The notes beneath the pieces are model-generated. The model saw nothing but the letters and a program-made list of their open reading frames with translations. It made no database searches and was not told the origin of the DNA. Made by a program: the position numbers and the translations under genes. Below are positions 34,141 to 47,438 of a DNA stretch of 64,000 nt, one piece after another. The stretch covers positions 11,288,640-11,352,639 of the forward strand of contig OX393581.1 of NCBI GenBank assembly GCA_947652605.1, written 5' to 3'. Origin of the DNA: Elmis aenea. Its lineage: Eukaryota > Arthropoda > Insecta > Coleoptera > Elmidae. The first letter of the stretch is position 1; every line of letters starts with the position of its first letter.

Positions 34141-35649
34141 GCTCGTAACTCAATTTTTCAAATGCACATCCCTGTATTTTCTATGTCATCGAATTCGTCT
34201 TTAAGAGAGCTTCATTTTTTGTTAAGTATGTCCTACACCCAAAACTCATACTTTTCGAGATATTCGACATTTTTTCTTCTAATCGTTATTGAAGCAAATA
34301 GAGTGCCGTGGAAATCGAAAAAACTGACTTTTTACTTCACTAACGTCAAAAACTTGTCATTTATTTTTTGAATTATTGCATTTCCACAATGAATTTTACT
34401 TTACAAGAGCAAATTGATATGGTTTATTCACCATTTCGTGTATTTAATTACTAAAAGTGGGTAGATACTTAGTCTTGTGGATTCACTTATAACATAAGCA
34501 ATAAATAAATTGGCAACCAAATCAATTTTATTATTGTTATGAACTTTACTGGTGTTTCTAAACCTGTGTGGGCTTTGACTTAACTCTAACTGCTCCCTGA
34601 TTTTTCTGATGCTATTATGGGTATCTACTACAACACTCGTCAACACCAAAAATTAATTTTCTTCATTGGAAATCATATAATACAACTCTAACAAAAACAT
34701 TCAATTTACTTTACCTTTTCGTGGAGGAATCGATGAGTTTTAGCCAAATACTAACGTATCTGTAAAAAAAGAATAACACAATCAGTAAAATTATTACACA
34801 CAGACTACAGTTGACCAAATTGATTCAGTAAAAACTAATTTTAAACTTTCAACCTCAGTCTGAGTATATTTTTTGTAATTTTAAACGAAAACATTGCCAA
34901 ATAAGCGGAAATAGTTTCTTTGACAAAGCAGGAAGTTGAAATGAGTAAATCTTTTCGCTGCAGATATTTTTAACGCCGCTGACAGCCCAACAACGTTTAA
35001 ATTCCAGCGCAAAATGCTGCATTTCGCTGAGAATATAAAAAGGAATAGCTTCTCTCCAGACTTCTAAACGATACAGTTGCGATATTTATAACTTTACGTT
35101 TAAAAATTCCAAAATTCAAACGTCAAACGTCAAACGACTTCAAAAAAACAAATCCAAAATGATAGCTAAATATTAAATTTAAGAACAAAGGTAGTTTGTA
35201 AGATTCATTATGCGAGGATTTAACTTCATATTGTGAATGTCAACAAGACAATCACGATATTCTTGTAGAAAAATAAGTGACTACAAAAAAAAGTTACGTA
35301 ATTGTATACGACGAGGCCTAAGGAAAGAGAAAAACTTTTAATGGCTTTCTTAATTGTCGCTGTTTTTACTTTAATAGATCTGGTGTATCAGTTAGTGTCT
35401 TAAAATTCAAAGAATACAAAATAATCTGGATAATTGTTGAGATTAACAAACATATTAAAGTTAAATCTTTTCCTTAATGTTTAAAAGAGTTTGTGTCTCG
35501 AGAGTTGTTGAGGAAATATTTTTTGTCTTCGATATTATTAGTTTTAATGCATTAAAAGACCTTCGTGTTCATCTCAAATCACATTATTTGTTACAATGCT
35601 ACTGCGTGTAGTTTATTTACTGCCCAAGACAATAAAGAATAACATTAAG
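34141..35649. other. No recognised feature
   Basis: AT-rich sequence with short frames. No recognisable element or gene. Confidence 0.4.
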
Positions 35650-36030
35650 GGTTTGTTCCAGCAGCGATTTTATATGAATACATGTACTAGTACATGAACT
35701 GGACTATGAACATGCGTCAAATATGGACTAATAAATGTATTAGCCGCTCCTGGAACGATTTAACGACATCCCCAACTGTAAATGACATTTGTGTCTATTG
35801 GATTCTTAAAAAACCAGTACTAACATGGGATTGGCAGGGCGATGCATAGCTACTATCTGTAGAGGCCACGTTAGTTGTCAATATCCCATAAGTCTAAAAA
35901 TCCCAGCGCTAGTTTATGGTTTCGTTCATGTACTGTTAGTACCGTCCGCAAACTCGTTCATGAACTAGTCCGATAACTGCTGGAACAACCGACTAACCGT
36001 CCGATGCACTATCAGAATCGCTGCTGGATC
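35650..36030. mobile_element. Candidate MITE with GGGTTTGTTCCAGCAG ends
   Basis: Begins with TTAA then GGGTTTGTTCCAGCAGCGAT (about 35647-35670). Two possible partners on the right: CTGCTGGAACAACC near 35978-35991 (12-bp match) and AATCGCTGCTGGA near 36014-36026 (13-bp match). Inner inverted blocks with GTACATGAAC occur. A TTAA target would suggest piggyBac or Kolobok types, but no right-hand TTAA is present, so the class is open. Confidence 0.45.
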
Positions 36031-37239
36031 GCGATATAGATGTGGCGCAGAATCTTGATAGTTTATTGGATAGCGTTGTTGAAACACATCTCACACAAAT
36101 ATTACAATTTTTTATATAACAAGTGTGGCAATGAAGCGGGCAATTATAAATAAGCCATAAGTAAGAGAATAATTATTACTTTATTGATTTAACAACAACT
36201 ATACTAAATGAAAATACAATTATTACAATTATTTCAAAATAGCATCACGAAGATAACCGACATCGATTTCGTTTTACACACAGTTTTGTGGGTAGGTTAA
36301 TCATGACCACAGGAATTCGAACCACTTCTTCTCGGATCTTGAACTTTGGGTGATGGTGGTGGTTGAAAGACATGTGATTTCAAGTGAACCCAATCACATG
36401 CGGACATTTCGGTAAATCTGGCGGGTCATGGAATATCTGTTCTTCGAGATGATATGATGAGAAAAGAAATTCCTCACAACATTCATGGAAACTCTTGAGG
36501 TGTGGCTCGTAGCACCAAAAGTCTATCTTTTTGAGGAATATCGAAAAACTAGTGTATGATAAATAATATAAGTTTTCATTTTTTAAAGATAACTATCTAC
36601 AATAAAAGAAGTGGCTGTTTAACACAAAAGAAATTTTATTTTATCAAGACCTTATCCATTCTCATATGGCTTCATCTACCCAAAACAAAACAAACCTTGG
36701 AGCTAGTACGAAATAAGCTACTTCCTCTACCATGTTCTAGCCAAATAGCTCCATTAGATTATTGTATGGTTTTTGCAGAATAACCTCTCCAATATAAAAT
36801 GTATATATATTTGCGATTTTTTATAGTTCAAAACCGTTTGTCGCATCCTAATCTCCATCTTCTTCTGTCGAACCCATCTTGTTCTTGGAATTCTCTGTCC
36901 TCCACGGCCTCCTCCACTTCTTTTTTCGAGTGTTTTCTTGGCCGGCACTTTTTTCGTCTTACAAGTGGTTACAAGTATCATTGTAATCAGGAGACAAAAT
37001 GCTATCCGACTGTGTTTAAAAAATTAAGTTGATGATGTTTCTGAAGAGACGAAACGTTGTTGGAAATTTTATGTTATCTCAAAATATAAAGCGTAAGAAG
37101 TTACCGTAGAGACGTGCTTTTAGATTGTCGATAATGTTAAAAAATTTACGAAAAAGGGCAAAAAACGAAAAACAATTTTTTCAGTTTTTCTTGAATAACT
37201 TTTGAACTAAGATAGCTCCTAAGATAAGTGAGATCCCTA
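36031..37239. other. No gene; hammerhead-core-like motif at 37029-37056
   Basis: At 37029-37056 TTGATGA, one T, a 5-bp stem GTTTC/GAGAC with loop TGAA, then GAAACG. It has the same layout as the motif at 7076 but with T for the first C of the core. No coding region recognised. Confidence 0.4.
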
Positions 37240-37696
37240 TGCATTTACTCGAATTTGGGACACCCTGTATATCTTAAATAAAATGGGTGCTATGCAGCAA
37301 CCTTGACGGAGGCCCTTCGTTACTGCAATTTTATTCGATATTATATTTCCCATCTTCACGTAGCTGGTATTATCACTGTACAATTTCTTTACAGCCTGTA
37401 TCAGTGTATAACTAATGCCTTTATTTTTCATAACTTCCCATAGCCCCCACCAGGGGCAACGTACAATAGGCCATAGGACCTCTGCAAATACAGAAAAACC
37501 ACATGTGTTTCTAAATTATAAGCCAATCTTTTTTCAATAACTTTCTTTAGACAAAAAATTTTGTCTATGCAAGAGCGTTCTTTTCGAAATCCACATTCTT
37601 CTTCGTGTTCATCCAAATTTCTTTCAATTTTATTTTAAATTATTCTCCCGTAGAGTCTACCTAGAGAATTCGTCACACTTATTCCTCTGTAACCTG
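37240..37696 (-). mobile_element. LINE reverse transcriptase fragment
   Basis: Minus strand reads SGYRGISVTNSLGRLYGRII (about 37696-37635), RNLDEHEEECGFRKERSCID (about 37625-37565), then after a frameshift ISYTLIQAVKKLYSDNTSYV and KGLRQGCCIAPILFKIY (37420-37270). These are the RT blocks running from the fingers to the RQG motif. The copy ends before YADD at a TA-adjacent CACCCTG (about 37261). Confidence 0.85.
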
Positions 37697-38642
37697 AGAA
37701 AAAATATACTATTTACAAAATTATATGATCAAGCATAACCACTTATTTTAATTCCAAACCTGAAAGTTTTACTAAGATGAGGTATTAACTTACCAAAAAT
37801 ATAACAAATTACTATCAATAATATAAATTTGATTTAATTTTTCTTATAAAACGGAGACATTGCCAAGAGTGCAACGAAATAAGAAATCTTAACTTGCAAA
37901 AGTTACTTTAATGTCAAAGTTACGCTTACACGACTTAAATAAAAATTAATTAATGTAACTGTCACACTAGTCCCCTAAAGACTCACAAGACATCTCATAA
38001 ATTTATCTTAATCTAGACAGAATATGGCATCTTAACAAATACCATCCCAAAACACATTAATTAGAAAGCAACATTTACGAAAACACACACACTACATCTA
38101 TTTCAGTTGCAGAAGACAAATCTCAATTCATTGCTCCACATATATTTAGTAAAGACAGTTACTGTGCGTTGTTCTAAGACAAATACGCGAGACGTGTGTG
38201 ACAAACACATGTGCTACGAAGACGTATAAACTGAGCTTGTATCATTTTCAAATGAGACGCTGAATTACATGAATAGTTACGGTCCCCTGTGACACGAGGC
38301 ATTCCAAACTGCTATGATGCTGGTAATGCATTGTAGCCAAATATGTACATATTCAAGAGTTAGTTATGCTCATAAAGACGTATACAAGCACAGGAAACTG
38401 GTAGTTGATCATAGTTAACTTTGACATTTCGTAAAACAAATTTTATGTAAGCTGCATTCATATTTAATGCAATTTGCATTGCAACACAATATTCGCAACA
38501 ACTACACCAATACCCTAGCTAGCAACTCCCTGTGCCTAAAGGCGGCCATACACATTGCGGTATACCTGTCAGGTGTGCCTGAATAATGAAAACTGTGCAG
38601 GTTGCCCTAAACAGTTTTGACTCTATACACACTACGGTTTTC
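37697..38642. other. No gene recognised
   Basis: AT-rich. Near 38546-38640 GGCCATACACATTGCGGTAT and TATACACACTACGGTTT could be paired ends of a short repeat just before the satellite, but the match is weak. Confidence 0.35.
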
Positions 38643-41256
38643 AGAAACTTCAACAATTAACTCAACAAAGCAAAATTTCCTTACTTTTAACCTACTTTCG
38701 AGACACATATTCCTGAATAATTTTTCAACCGCTTAAGATATTGACTTAAAATTTTCAGGATATGTTTATAATGCTTATCTTCAACGAAAAAATAATTTAG
38801 GATACGATCCAATATTTTGTTTGTAAGAAACTTCAACAATCAACTCAACAAGGCAAAATTTTATTACTATTGACCTCCTTGCGAGACACATATTCCCGAA
38901 TAATTTTTCAACCGCTTAAGATATTGACTTGAAATTTTCAGGATATGTTTACAATGCTTATCTACAACGAAAAAATAATTTAGGATACGATCCAATATTT
39001 TGTTTGTAAGAAACTTCAACAATTTACTCAACAAAGCAAAATTTCCTTACTTTTAACCTACTTTCGAGACACATATTCCTGAATAATTTTTCAACCGCTT
39101 AAGATATTGACTTAAAATTTTTAGGATATGTTTACAATGCTTATCTACAACGAAAAAATAATTTAGGATACGATCCAATATTTTGTTTGTAAGAAACTTC
39201 AACAATTAACTCAACAAAGCAAAATTTCCTTACTGTTAACCTGCTTTCGAGACACATATTCCTGAATACTTTTTCAAGCGCTTAAGATATTGACTTGAAA
39301 TTTTCAGGATATGTTTACAATGCTTATCTACAACAACAAAATAATTTAGGATACGATCCAATATTTTGTTTGTAAAAAACTTCAACAATTAACTCAACAA
39401 AGCAAAATTTCCTTACTGTTAACCTCCTATCGAGACACATATTCCCGAATAATTATTCAACCGCTTAAGATATTGACTTGAATTTTTCAGGATATGTTTA
39501 TAATGCTTATCTACAACGAAAAAATAATTAAGGATACGATCCAATATTTTGTTTGTAAGAAACTTTAACTATTTACTCAACAAAGCAAAATTTTCTTACT
39601 TTTAACATACTTTCGAGACCCATATTCCCGAATAATTTTTCAACCGCTTAAGATATTGACTTCAAATTTTCAGGATATGTTTATAATGCTTATCTACAAC
39701 GAAAAAATAATTTAGGATACGATCCAATATTTTGTTTGTAAGAAACTTCAACAATTAACTCAACAAAGCAAAATTTCCTTACTGTTAACCTCCTATCGAG
39801 AAACATATTCCCGAATAATTATTCAACCGCTTAAGATATCGACTTGAATTTTTCAGGATATGTTTATAATGCTTATCTACAACGAAAAAATAATTTAGGA
39901 TACGATCCAATATTTTGTTTGTAAGAAACTTTAACAATTAACTCAACAAAGCAAAGTTTCCTCACTGTTAACCTCCTTTCGATACACATATTCCCGAATA
40001 ATTTTTCAACCGCATAAGATATTAAATTGAAATTTTCAGGATATGCTTATAATGCTTATCTACAACGAAAAAATAATTTGGGATACGATCCAATATTTTG
40101 TTTGTAAGAAACTTCAACAATTAAATCAACAAAGCAAAATTTCCTTACTTTTGACCTCCTTTCGAGACACATATTCCCGAATAATTTTTCAACCGCTTAA
40201 GTTATTGACTTGAAATTTTCAGGATATGTTTATAATGCTTATCTACAACGAAAAAATAATTTAGGATACGATCCAATATTTTGTTTGTAAGAAACTTCAA
40301 CAATTAACTCAACAAAGCAAAATTTCCTTACTTTTAACCTGCTTTCGAGACACATATTCCCGAATAATTTTTCAACCGCTTAAGATGTTGAATTGAAATT
40401 TTCAGGATATGCTTATAATGCTTATCTACAACAACAAAATAATTTAGGACACGATCCAATATTTTGTTTGTAAGAAACTTCAACAATTTACTCAACAAAG
40501 CAAAATTTCCTTAGTGTTAACCTTCTTTCGAGGCACATATTCGCTAATAATATTTCAACCGCTTAAGATATTGAATTGAATTTATCAGGATATGTTTGTC
40601 ATGCTTATCTACAACGAAAAAATAATTTAGGATACGATCCAATACTTTGTTTGTAAGAAACTTCAACAATTAACTCAACAAAACAAAATTTTATTACTAT
40701 TGACCTCCTTGCGAGACATATTCCCGAATAATTTTTCAACCGCTTAAGATATTGACTTGAAATTTTCAGGATATGTTTATAATGCTTATCTACAACGAAA
40801 AAATAATTTAGGATACGATCCAATATTTTGTTTGTAAGAAACTTCAACAATTAACAACAAAGCAAAATTTCCTTTCTGTTAACCTTCTTTCGAGACACAT
40901 ATTCCTGAATAATTTTTCAACCGCTTAAGATATTGACTTGAAATTTTCAGCATATGTTTACAATGCTTATCTTCAACGAAAAAAAAATTTAGGATACGAT
41001 CCAATATTTTGTTTGTAAGAAACTTAAACAATTAACTCAACAAAGCAAAATTTCCTTATTGTTAACCTGCTTTCGAGACACATATTCCCGAATAATTTTT
41101 CAACCGCTTAAGATATTGACTTGAAATTTTCAGGATATGTTTATAATGCTTATCTACAACGAAAAAATAATTTAGGATACGATCCAATATTTTGTTTGTA
41201 AGAAACTTCAACAATCAACTTAACAAAGCATAATTTTATTACTATTGACCTTCTTG

Positions 41257-42257
41257 TATGAGGCGCCGTTTGTGTCAAAAAGAAATTTGCAAAATAAATA
41301 ACATTTCGTACATAAATATACAAATATAAAAATATTTAGTCAATTTCACATTGATTTTTTTTTTTTTGATATCGGTAATAATTTATTTATCAAGAAAATA
41401 TTTTTATTTATTTCGTGTACATTCCACATTTATATTTTTTTTTTTTTTAATTTTTTTTTTTTTTTTTGTTACCTTTGGTTAATAATTTATTTTTCAAGAA
41501 AATATTTTTATTTATTTGCACACCAAAATATTTTTTATTTTTTTTTTTTTTTTTTTTCCACTGCAATTATGTAGTACGCTATTATACAACAGATGACGCG
41601 CTACCCAACATTTGTGTTTAATTTTGAACTGCTGCGAAGCAAATTAACTATATTTGACGTTTGCGACTTCCAGTTTAAAGTAAGTACTTATACGTATACT
41701 CTTTGCAATTTTTTAAGGTAATTGTAACTATTTTTTTCACAGCATGTCAACTGGAAGACCACAGCTGCCTGCATAAGCAGAACAAATTACCTTCTTTAGG
41801 AAATCTCGTTTAAAATGGACAATTATTTCTAAAATATTAGGTATTTCCAGAAGCACACTATAGGTATAGAATAGAAGAAGCTTATTAACATTTAATATAA
41901 TTGAACAAGCAGCAGTTCATAATTAAACACAAATGTTGAGTGGCGCGCCATCTGTTGTATAATAGCGTACATAATTGCAGTGAAAAAAAAAAATATATTT
42001 TGGTGTGCAAATAAATAAAAATATTTTCTTGAAAAATAAATTATTAACCAAAGGTATCAAAAAAAAAAAAAATTAAAAAAAAATAAATGTGGAATGTACA
42101 CGAAATATATAAAAATATTTTCTTGATAAACTAATACCGATGTCAAAAAAAAAAAAAATTAAATGTGAAATTGACTAAATATTTTTATATTTGTATATTT
42201 ATGTACGAAATGTTATTTATTTTGCAAATTTCTTTTTGACACAAACGGCGCCTCATA
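41257..42257. mobile_element. 1001-bp inverted-repeat element in the satellite
   Basis: Ends TATGAGGCGCCGTTTGTG and its exact complement CACAAACGGCGCCTCATA. Arms of about 350-380 bp (41257 to about 41638, about 41909 to 42257) with long T/A runs enclose a loop of about 270 bp. TTCTTG lies on both sides (41251-41256 and 42258-42263), a likely 6-bp target duplication; the normal monomer reads CTCCTTGCGAG here. The loop holds a relic of a DNA-binding protein start. It is a non-autonomous DNA transposon of undetermined superfamily. Confidence 0.92.
41744..41878 (+). pseudogene. Relic of an N-terminal helix-turn-helix
   Basis: After a polypyrimidine-CACAG sequence that resembles a splice acceptor (41730-41742), an ATG opens STGRPQLP, then one stop, AEQITFFRKSR, LKWTIISKILGISRSTL, then stops. 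The last segment has the shape of a recruitment-plus-recognition helix pair (IISKILGISRSTL) seen in helix-turn-helix domains of transposase or integrase-like proteins. It may be the first coding piece of the lost autonomous partner. Confidence 0.5.
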
Positions 42258-45200
42258 TTCTTGCGAGACACATATTCCCGAATAATTTTTCAACCGCTTA
42301 AGATATTGACTTGAAATTTTCAGGATATGTTTATAATGCTTATCTACAACGAAAAAATAATTTAGGATACGATCCAATATTTTGTTTGTAAGAAACTTCA
42401 ACAATCAACTCAACAAAGCAAAATTTTATTACTATTGAGCTCCTTGCGAGACACATATTCCCGAATAATTTTCCAACCGCTTAAGATATTGACCTGAAAT
42501 TTCCAGGATATGTTTATAATGCTTATCTACAACGAAAAAATAATTTAGGATACGATCCAATATTTTGTTTGTAAGAAACTTCAACAATTAATAACAAAGC
42601 AAAATTTCCTTTCTGTTAACCTTTTTTCGAGACACATATTCCTGAATAATTTTTCAACCGCTTAAGATATTGACTTGAAATTTTCAGGATATGTTTATAA
42701 TGCTTATCTACAACGAAAAAATAATTAAGGATACGATCCAATATTTTGTTTGTAAGAAACTTCAACAATCAACTCAACAAGGCAAAATTTTATTACTATT
42801 GACCTCCTTGCGAGACACATATTCCCGAATAATTTTTCAACCGCTTAAGATATTGACTTGAATTTTTCAGGATATGTTTATAATGCTTATCTACAACAAA
42901 AAAATAATTTAGGATACGATCCAATATTTTGTTTGTAAGAAACTTCAACAATTAACTCAACAAAGCAAAATTTCCTTACTGTTAACCTCCTATCGAGAAA
43001 CATATTCCCGAATAATTATTCAACCGCTTAAGATATCGACTTGAATTTTTCAGGATATGTTTATAATGCTTATCTACAACGAAAAAATAATTTAGGATAC
43101 GATCCAATATTTTGTTTGTAAGAAACTTTAACAATTAACTCAACAAAGCAAAGTTTCCTCACTGTTAACCTCCTTTCGATACACATATTCCCGAATAATT
43201 TTTCAACCGCATAAGATATTAAATTGAAATTTTCAGGATTTGTTTATAATGCTTATCTACAACGAAAAAATAATTTAGGATACGAACCAATATTATGTTT
43301 GTAAGAAACTTCAACAATTTACTCAACAAAGCAAAATTTCTTTACTGTTAACCTGCTTTCGAGACACATATTCCTGAATAATTTTTTAACCGCTTAAGAT
43401 ATTGACTTGAAATTTTCAGGATATGTTTACAATGCTTATCTACAACGAAAAAATAATTTAGGTATTTAGGATACGATCCAATATTTTGTTTGTAAGAAAC
43501 CTCAACAATTAACTCAACAAAGCAAAATTTCCTTACTGTTAACCTCCTATCGAGACACATATTCCCGAATAATTATTCAACCGCTTAAGATATTGACTTG
43601 AATTTTTCAGGATATGTTTATAATGCTTATCTACAACGAAAAAATAATTTAGGATACGATCCAATATTTTGTTTGTAAGAAACTTCAACAATTTACTCAA
43701 CAAAGCAAAATTTCCTTACTGTTAACCTGCTTTCGAGACACATATTCCTGAATAATTTTTCAACCGCTTAAGATATTGACTTGAAATTTTCAGCATATGT
43801 TTACAATGCTTATCTACAACAACAAAAAATAATTTAGGATACGATCCAATATTTTGTTTGTAAGAAACTTCAACAATCAACTCAACAAAGCAATATTTTA
43901 TTACTATTGACCCCCTTGCGAGACACATATTCCCGAATAATTATTCAACCGCTTAAGATATTGACTTAAAATTTTCAGCATATGTTTACAATGCTTATCT
44001 TCAACGAAAAAATAATTTAGGATACGATCCAATATTTTGTTTGTAAGAAACTTCAACAATTAACTCAACAAAGCAAAATTTCCTTATTGTTAACCTGCTT
44101 TCGAGACACATATTCCCGAATAATTATTCAACCGCTTAAGATATTGACTTGAAATTTTCAGCATATGTTTACAATGCTTATCTACAACAAAAAAATAATT
44201 TAGGATACGATCCAATATTTTGTTTGTAAGAAACTTCAACAATCAACTCAACAAAGCAAAATTTTATTACTATTGACCTCCTTGCGAGACACATATTCCC
44301 GAACAATTTTCCAACCGCTTAAGATATTGACTTGAAATTTTCAGGATATGTTTATAATGCTTATCTACAACGAAAAAATGATTTAGGATACGATCCAATA
44401 TTTTGTTTGTAAGAAACTTCAACAATTAACTCAACAAAGCAAAATTTCCTTACTTTTAACCTGCTTTCGAGACACATATTCCTAAATAATTTTTCAACCG
44501 CTTAAGATATTGACTTGAAATTTTCAGCATATGTTTACAATGCTTATCTACAACGAAAAAATAATTTAGGATACGATCCAATATTTTGTTTGTAAGAAAC
44601 TTCAACAATTAACTCAACAAAGCAAAATTTCCTTACTGTTAACCTGCTTTCGAGACACATATTCCCGAATAATTTTTCAACCGCTTAAGATATTGACTTG
44701 AATTTTTTAGGATATGTTTATAATGCTTATCTACAACGAAAAAATAATTTAGGATACGATCCAATATTTTGTTTGTAAGAAACTTCAACAAGTAACTCAA
44801 CAAAGCAAAATTTCCTTATTGTTAACCTGCTTTCGAGACACATATTCCTGAATAATTATTCAACCGCTTAAGATATTGACTTGAAATTTTCAGGATATGT
44901 TTACAATGCTTATCTACAACGAAAAAATAATTTAGGATACGATCCAATATTTTGTTTGTAAGAAACTTCAACAATCAACTCAACAAAGCAAAATTTTATT
45001 ACTATTGACCTCCTTGCGAGACACATATTCCCGAATAATTTTCCAACCGCTTAAGATATTGACTTGAAATTTTCAGGATATGTTTATAATGCTTATCTAC
45101 AACGAAAAAATGATTTAGGATACGATCCAATATTTTGTTTGTAAGAAACTTCAACAATTAACTCAACAAAGCAAAATTTCCTTACTTTTAACCTGCTTTC

Positions 45201-46148
45201 GAGACAGATATTCCTAAATAATTTTTCAACCGCTTAAGATATTGACTTGAAATTTTCAGCATATGTTTACAATGCTTATCTACAACGAAAAAATAATTTA
45301 GGATACGATCCAATATTTTGTTTGTAAGAAACTTCAACAATTAACAACAAAGCAATATTTCCTTACTGTTGACCTACTTTCGAGACACATATTCCTGAAT
45401 AATTTTTCAACCGCTTAAGATTTTGACTTCAATTTTTTAGGATATGTTTATAATGCTTATCTACAACAACAAAATAATTTAGGATACGATCCAATATTTT
45501 GTTTGTAAGAAACTTCAACAATTAACAACAAAGCAATATTTCCTTACTGTTGACCTACTTTCGAGACACATATTCCTGAATAATTATTCAACCGCTTAAG
45601 ATATTGACTTCAATTTTTTAGGATATGTTTATAATGCTTATCTACAACAACAAAATAATTTAGGATACGATCCAATATTTTGTTTGTAAGAAACTTCAAC
45701 AATTAACAACAAAGCAATATTTCCTTACTGTTGACCTCCTATCGAGACACATATTCCCGAATAATTATTCAACCGCTTAAGATATTGACTTCAATTTTTT
45801 GGGATATGTTTATAATGCTTATCTACAACAACAAAATAATTTAGGATACGATCCAATATTTTGTTTGTAAGAAACTTCAACAATTAACTCAACAAAGCAA
45901 AATTTCCTTACTGTTAACCTCCGTTCGAGACACATATTCCTAAATAATTTTTCAACCGCTTAAGGTATTGACTTGAAATTTTCAGGATATGTTTATAATG
46001 CTTATCTACAACGATAAAATAATTTAGGATACGATCCAATATTTTTTTTGTAAGAAACTTCAACAATTAACTCTACTAAGCAAAATTTCTTTACTATTTA
46101 CCTCCTTTCGACACACATATTCGCGAATAATTTTTCAACCGCTTAAGC

Positions 46149-47436
46149 TAAATGACATTACCCGTTAAGTTTAAGCACAGTGCTTCGATGCTGTTTCAGA
46201 TTATTAGTCCTACACATCTCCAAATTAGAGAAATAAAATAAAAACCCAATTTTATCGCTCTTTTTTAGGAGGGTGTAATTCCGAAAGGATACGTCTAAGA
46301 AAAAAAAATATATATAAAAGCCCCTTAATTTTCGATAAGGAATTACCTCTCTAAGTTTTTTTGCAATATTTAAGAAACACCCTGTATAATTACAATTTGT
46401 ATACTTGCAACTAACTAGCTAGGATGTTCCTTCAGCTAGAACATAAATTGCTGTTAATGCGAAGGAAATTAAGCATTCCCACTAAGAAAATATAAAGTTT
46501 TCAATCTCTAACCAAAAGAATTATACAGTTAAAAAATGCAAACTTTCAAAACCAGATACCAAAAAACTGCTTTCATTTTCATCCAATTCAAAACACGAAA
46601 GATGTTGGGAAGATGTAGGATAAACAAAAAAGCTGAATGCTCCCAAAGTTGTGCCATCGTTTGCATTTTCTCGTATCATATTTATTATCCCGCGTCATAA
46701 AATTTATGTGCAATAAAAATTTGTGAGTGAAATATATGTATTCGTAACCGACTCAAACGGTTGCAGATGAAATACAACTCGAAAAATATCGCCGGACTGT
46801 AAGTATAACATCTTATATTGCTCTGGCAATTACCGTAATATACGATTGTATTATTATAATAACATTATGTCGTGCTTTGCATATCTGGGGTTCAATTATG
46901 CGCCTATATAATTTTTACACGGTACGTTGGGGAATAATATAACCCCACAAACCGTGACCATTGCCGACGCATTAAATTCCTTTGTTATACCTTCATATTT
47001 TGATTATATCATACGATCTGGGTCACGAGCCCGCAATTTTATTTCGGCACTTTCAAAACATTTTTTAAATAATAAAAGCCATTTAATGACTATAAAAATA
47101 AACGCACATAAAACTTTATTATTAAAAATCATTGCCAGGATAATTCAGTCATGTTTAACTTTAAACTAATATAATATACGAGAGTGAACCAAAACAATCT
47201 TTACTTTAACAAATCCATAGAACAACCAATGCCACTTTTTATAAAAATTGGCTTATACCTTGTGTGGGTTGATATACTAAGTTCTAGTTTTTGTTTTAAT
47301 GATTTAACCAAACTACTCAATCAATAATACTTACTTAACGTCGTCACCCAAAGTTGAAAAATTATGTGCATGAAAAATAACAATTTTACACATTGCTTAA
47401 TCGTTTTTTGACATTATTTGTTCTTGTTTTACGATA
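46149..47436. other. No gene recognised; possibly unique sequence
   Basis: CACCCTGTA at about 46379-46387 is another repeat end. From about 46650 to 47170 the sequence is less AT-biased and without visible repeats. An 80-codon frame at 46927-47169 has no recognisable similarity. It could be non-coding unique DNA. Confidence 0.4.
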
Positions 47437-47438
47437 TA

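Larger units (their letters stand above)
38643..46148. repeat. 183-bp satellite array, about 35 monomers
   Basis: Monomers begin AAACTTCAACAATTAACTC; start points 38645, 38828, 39011 and 39194 give a period of 183 bp that holds to 46148. About 6.5 kb of satellite remain after removing the 1001-bp insertion at 41257-42257. Variant monomers (ATTTTATTACTATTGAC with CTTGCGAGAC, against ATTTCCTTACTGTTAAC with CTTTCGAGAC) are interspersed. Some multi-monomer blocks recur. Minus-strand frames of 60-80 codons are products of the repetition. Confidence 0.97.

Noticed and set aside
36754..36981. Minus-strand frame with an Arg-rich PRTRWVR segment as a LINE C-terminus
   Set aside because: Only one short motif resembles the LINE tail; neighbouring blocks are absent, so it may be chance.
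40605..43928. Minus-strand frames in the 183-bp satellite
   Set aside because: They are the same peptide repeated by the monomers, with variable ends at stop variants.
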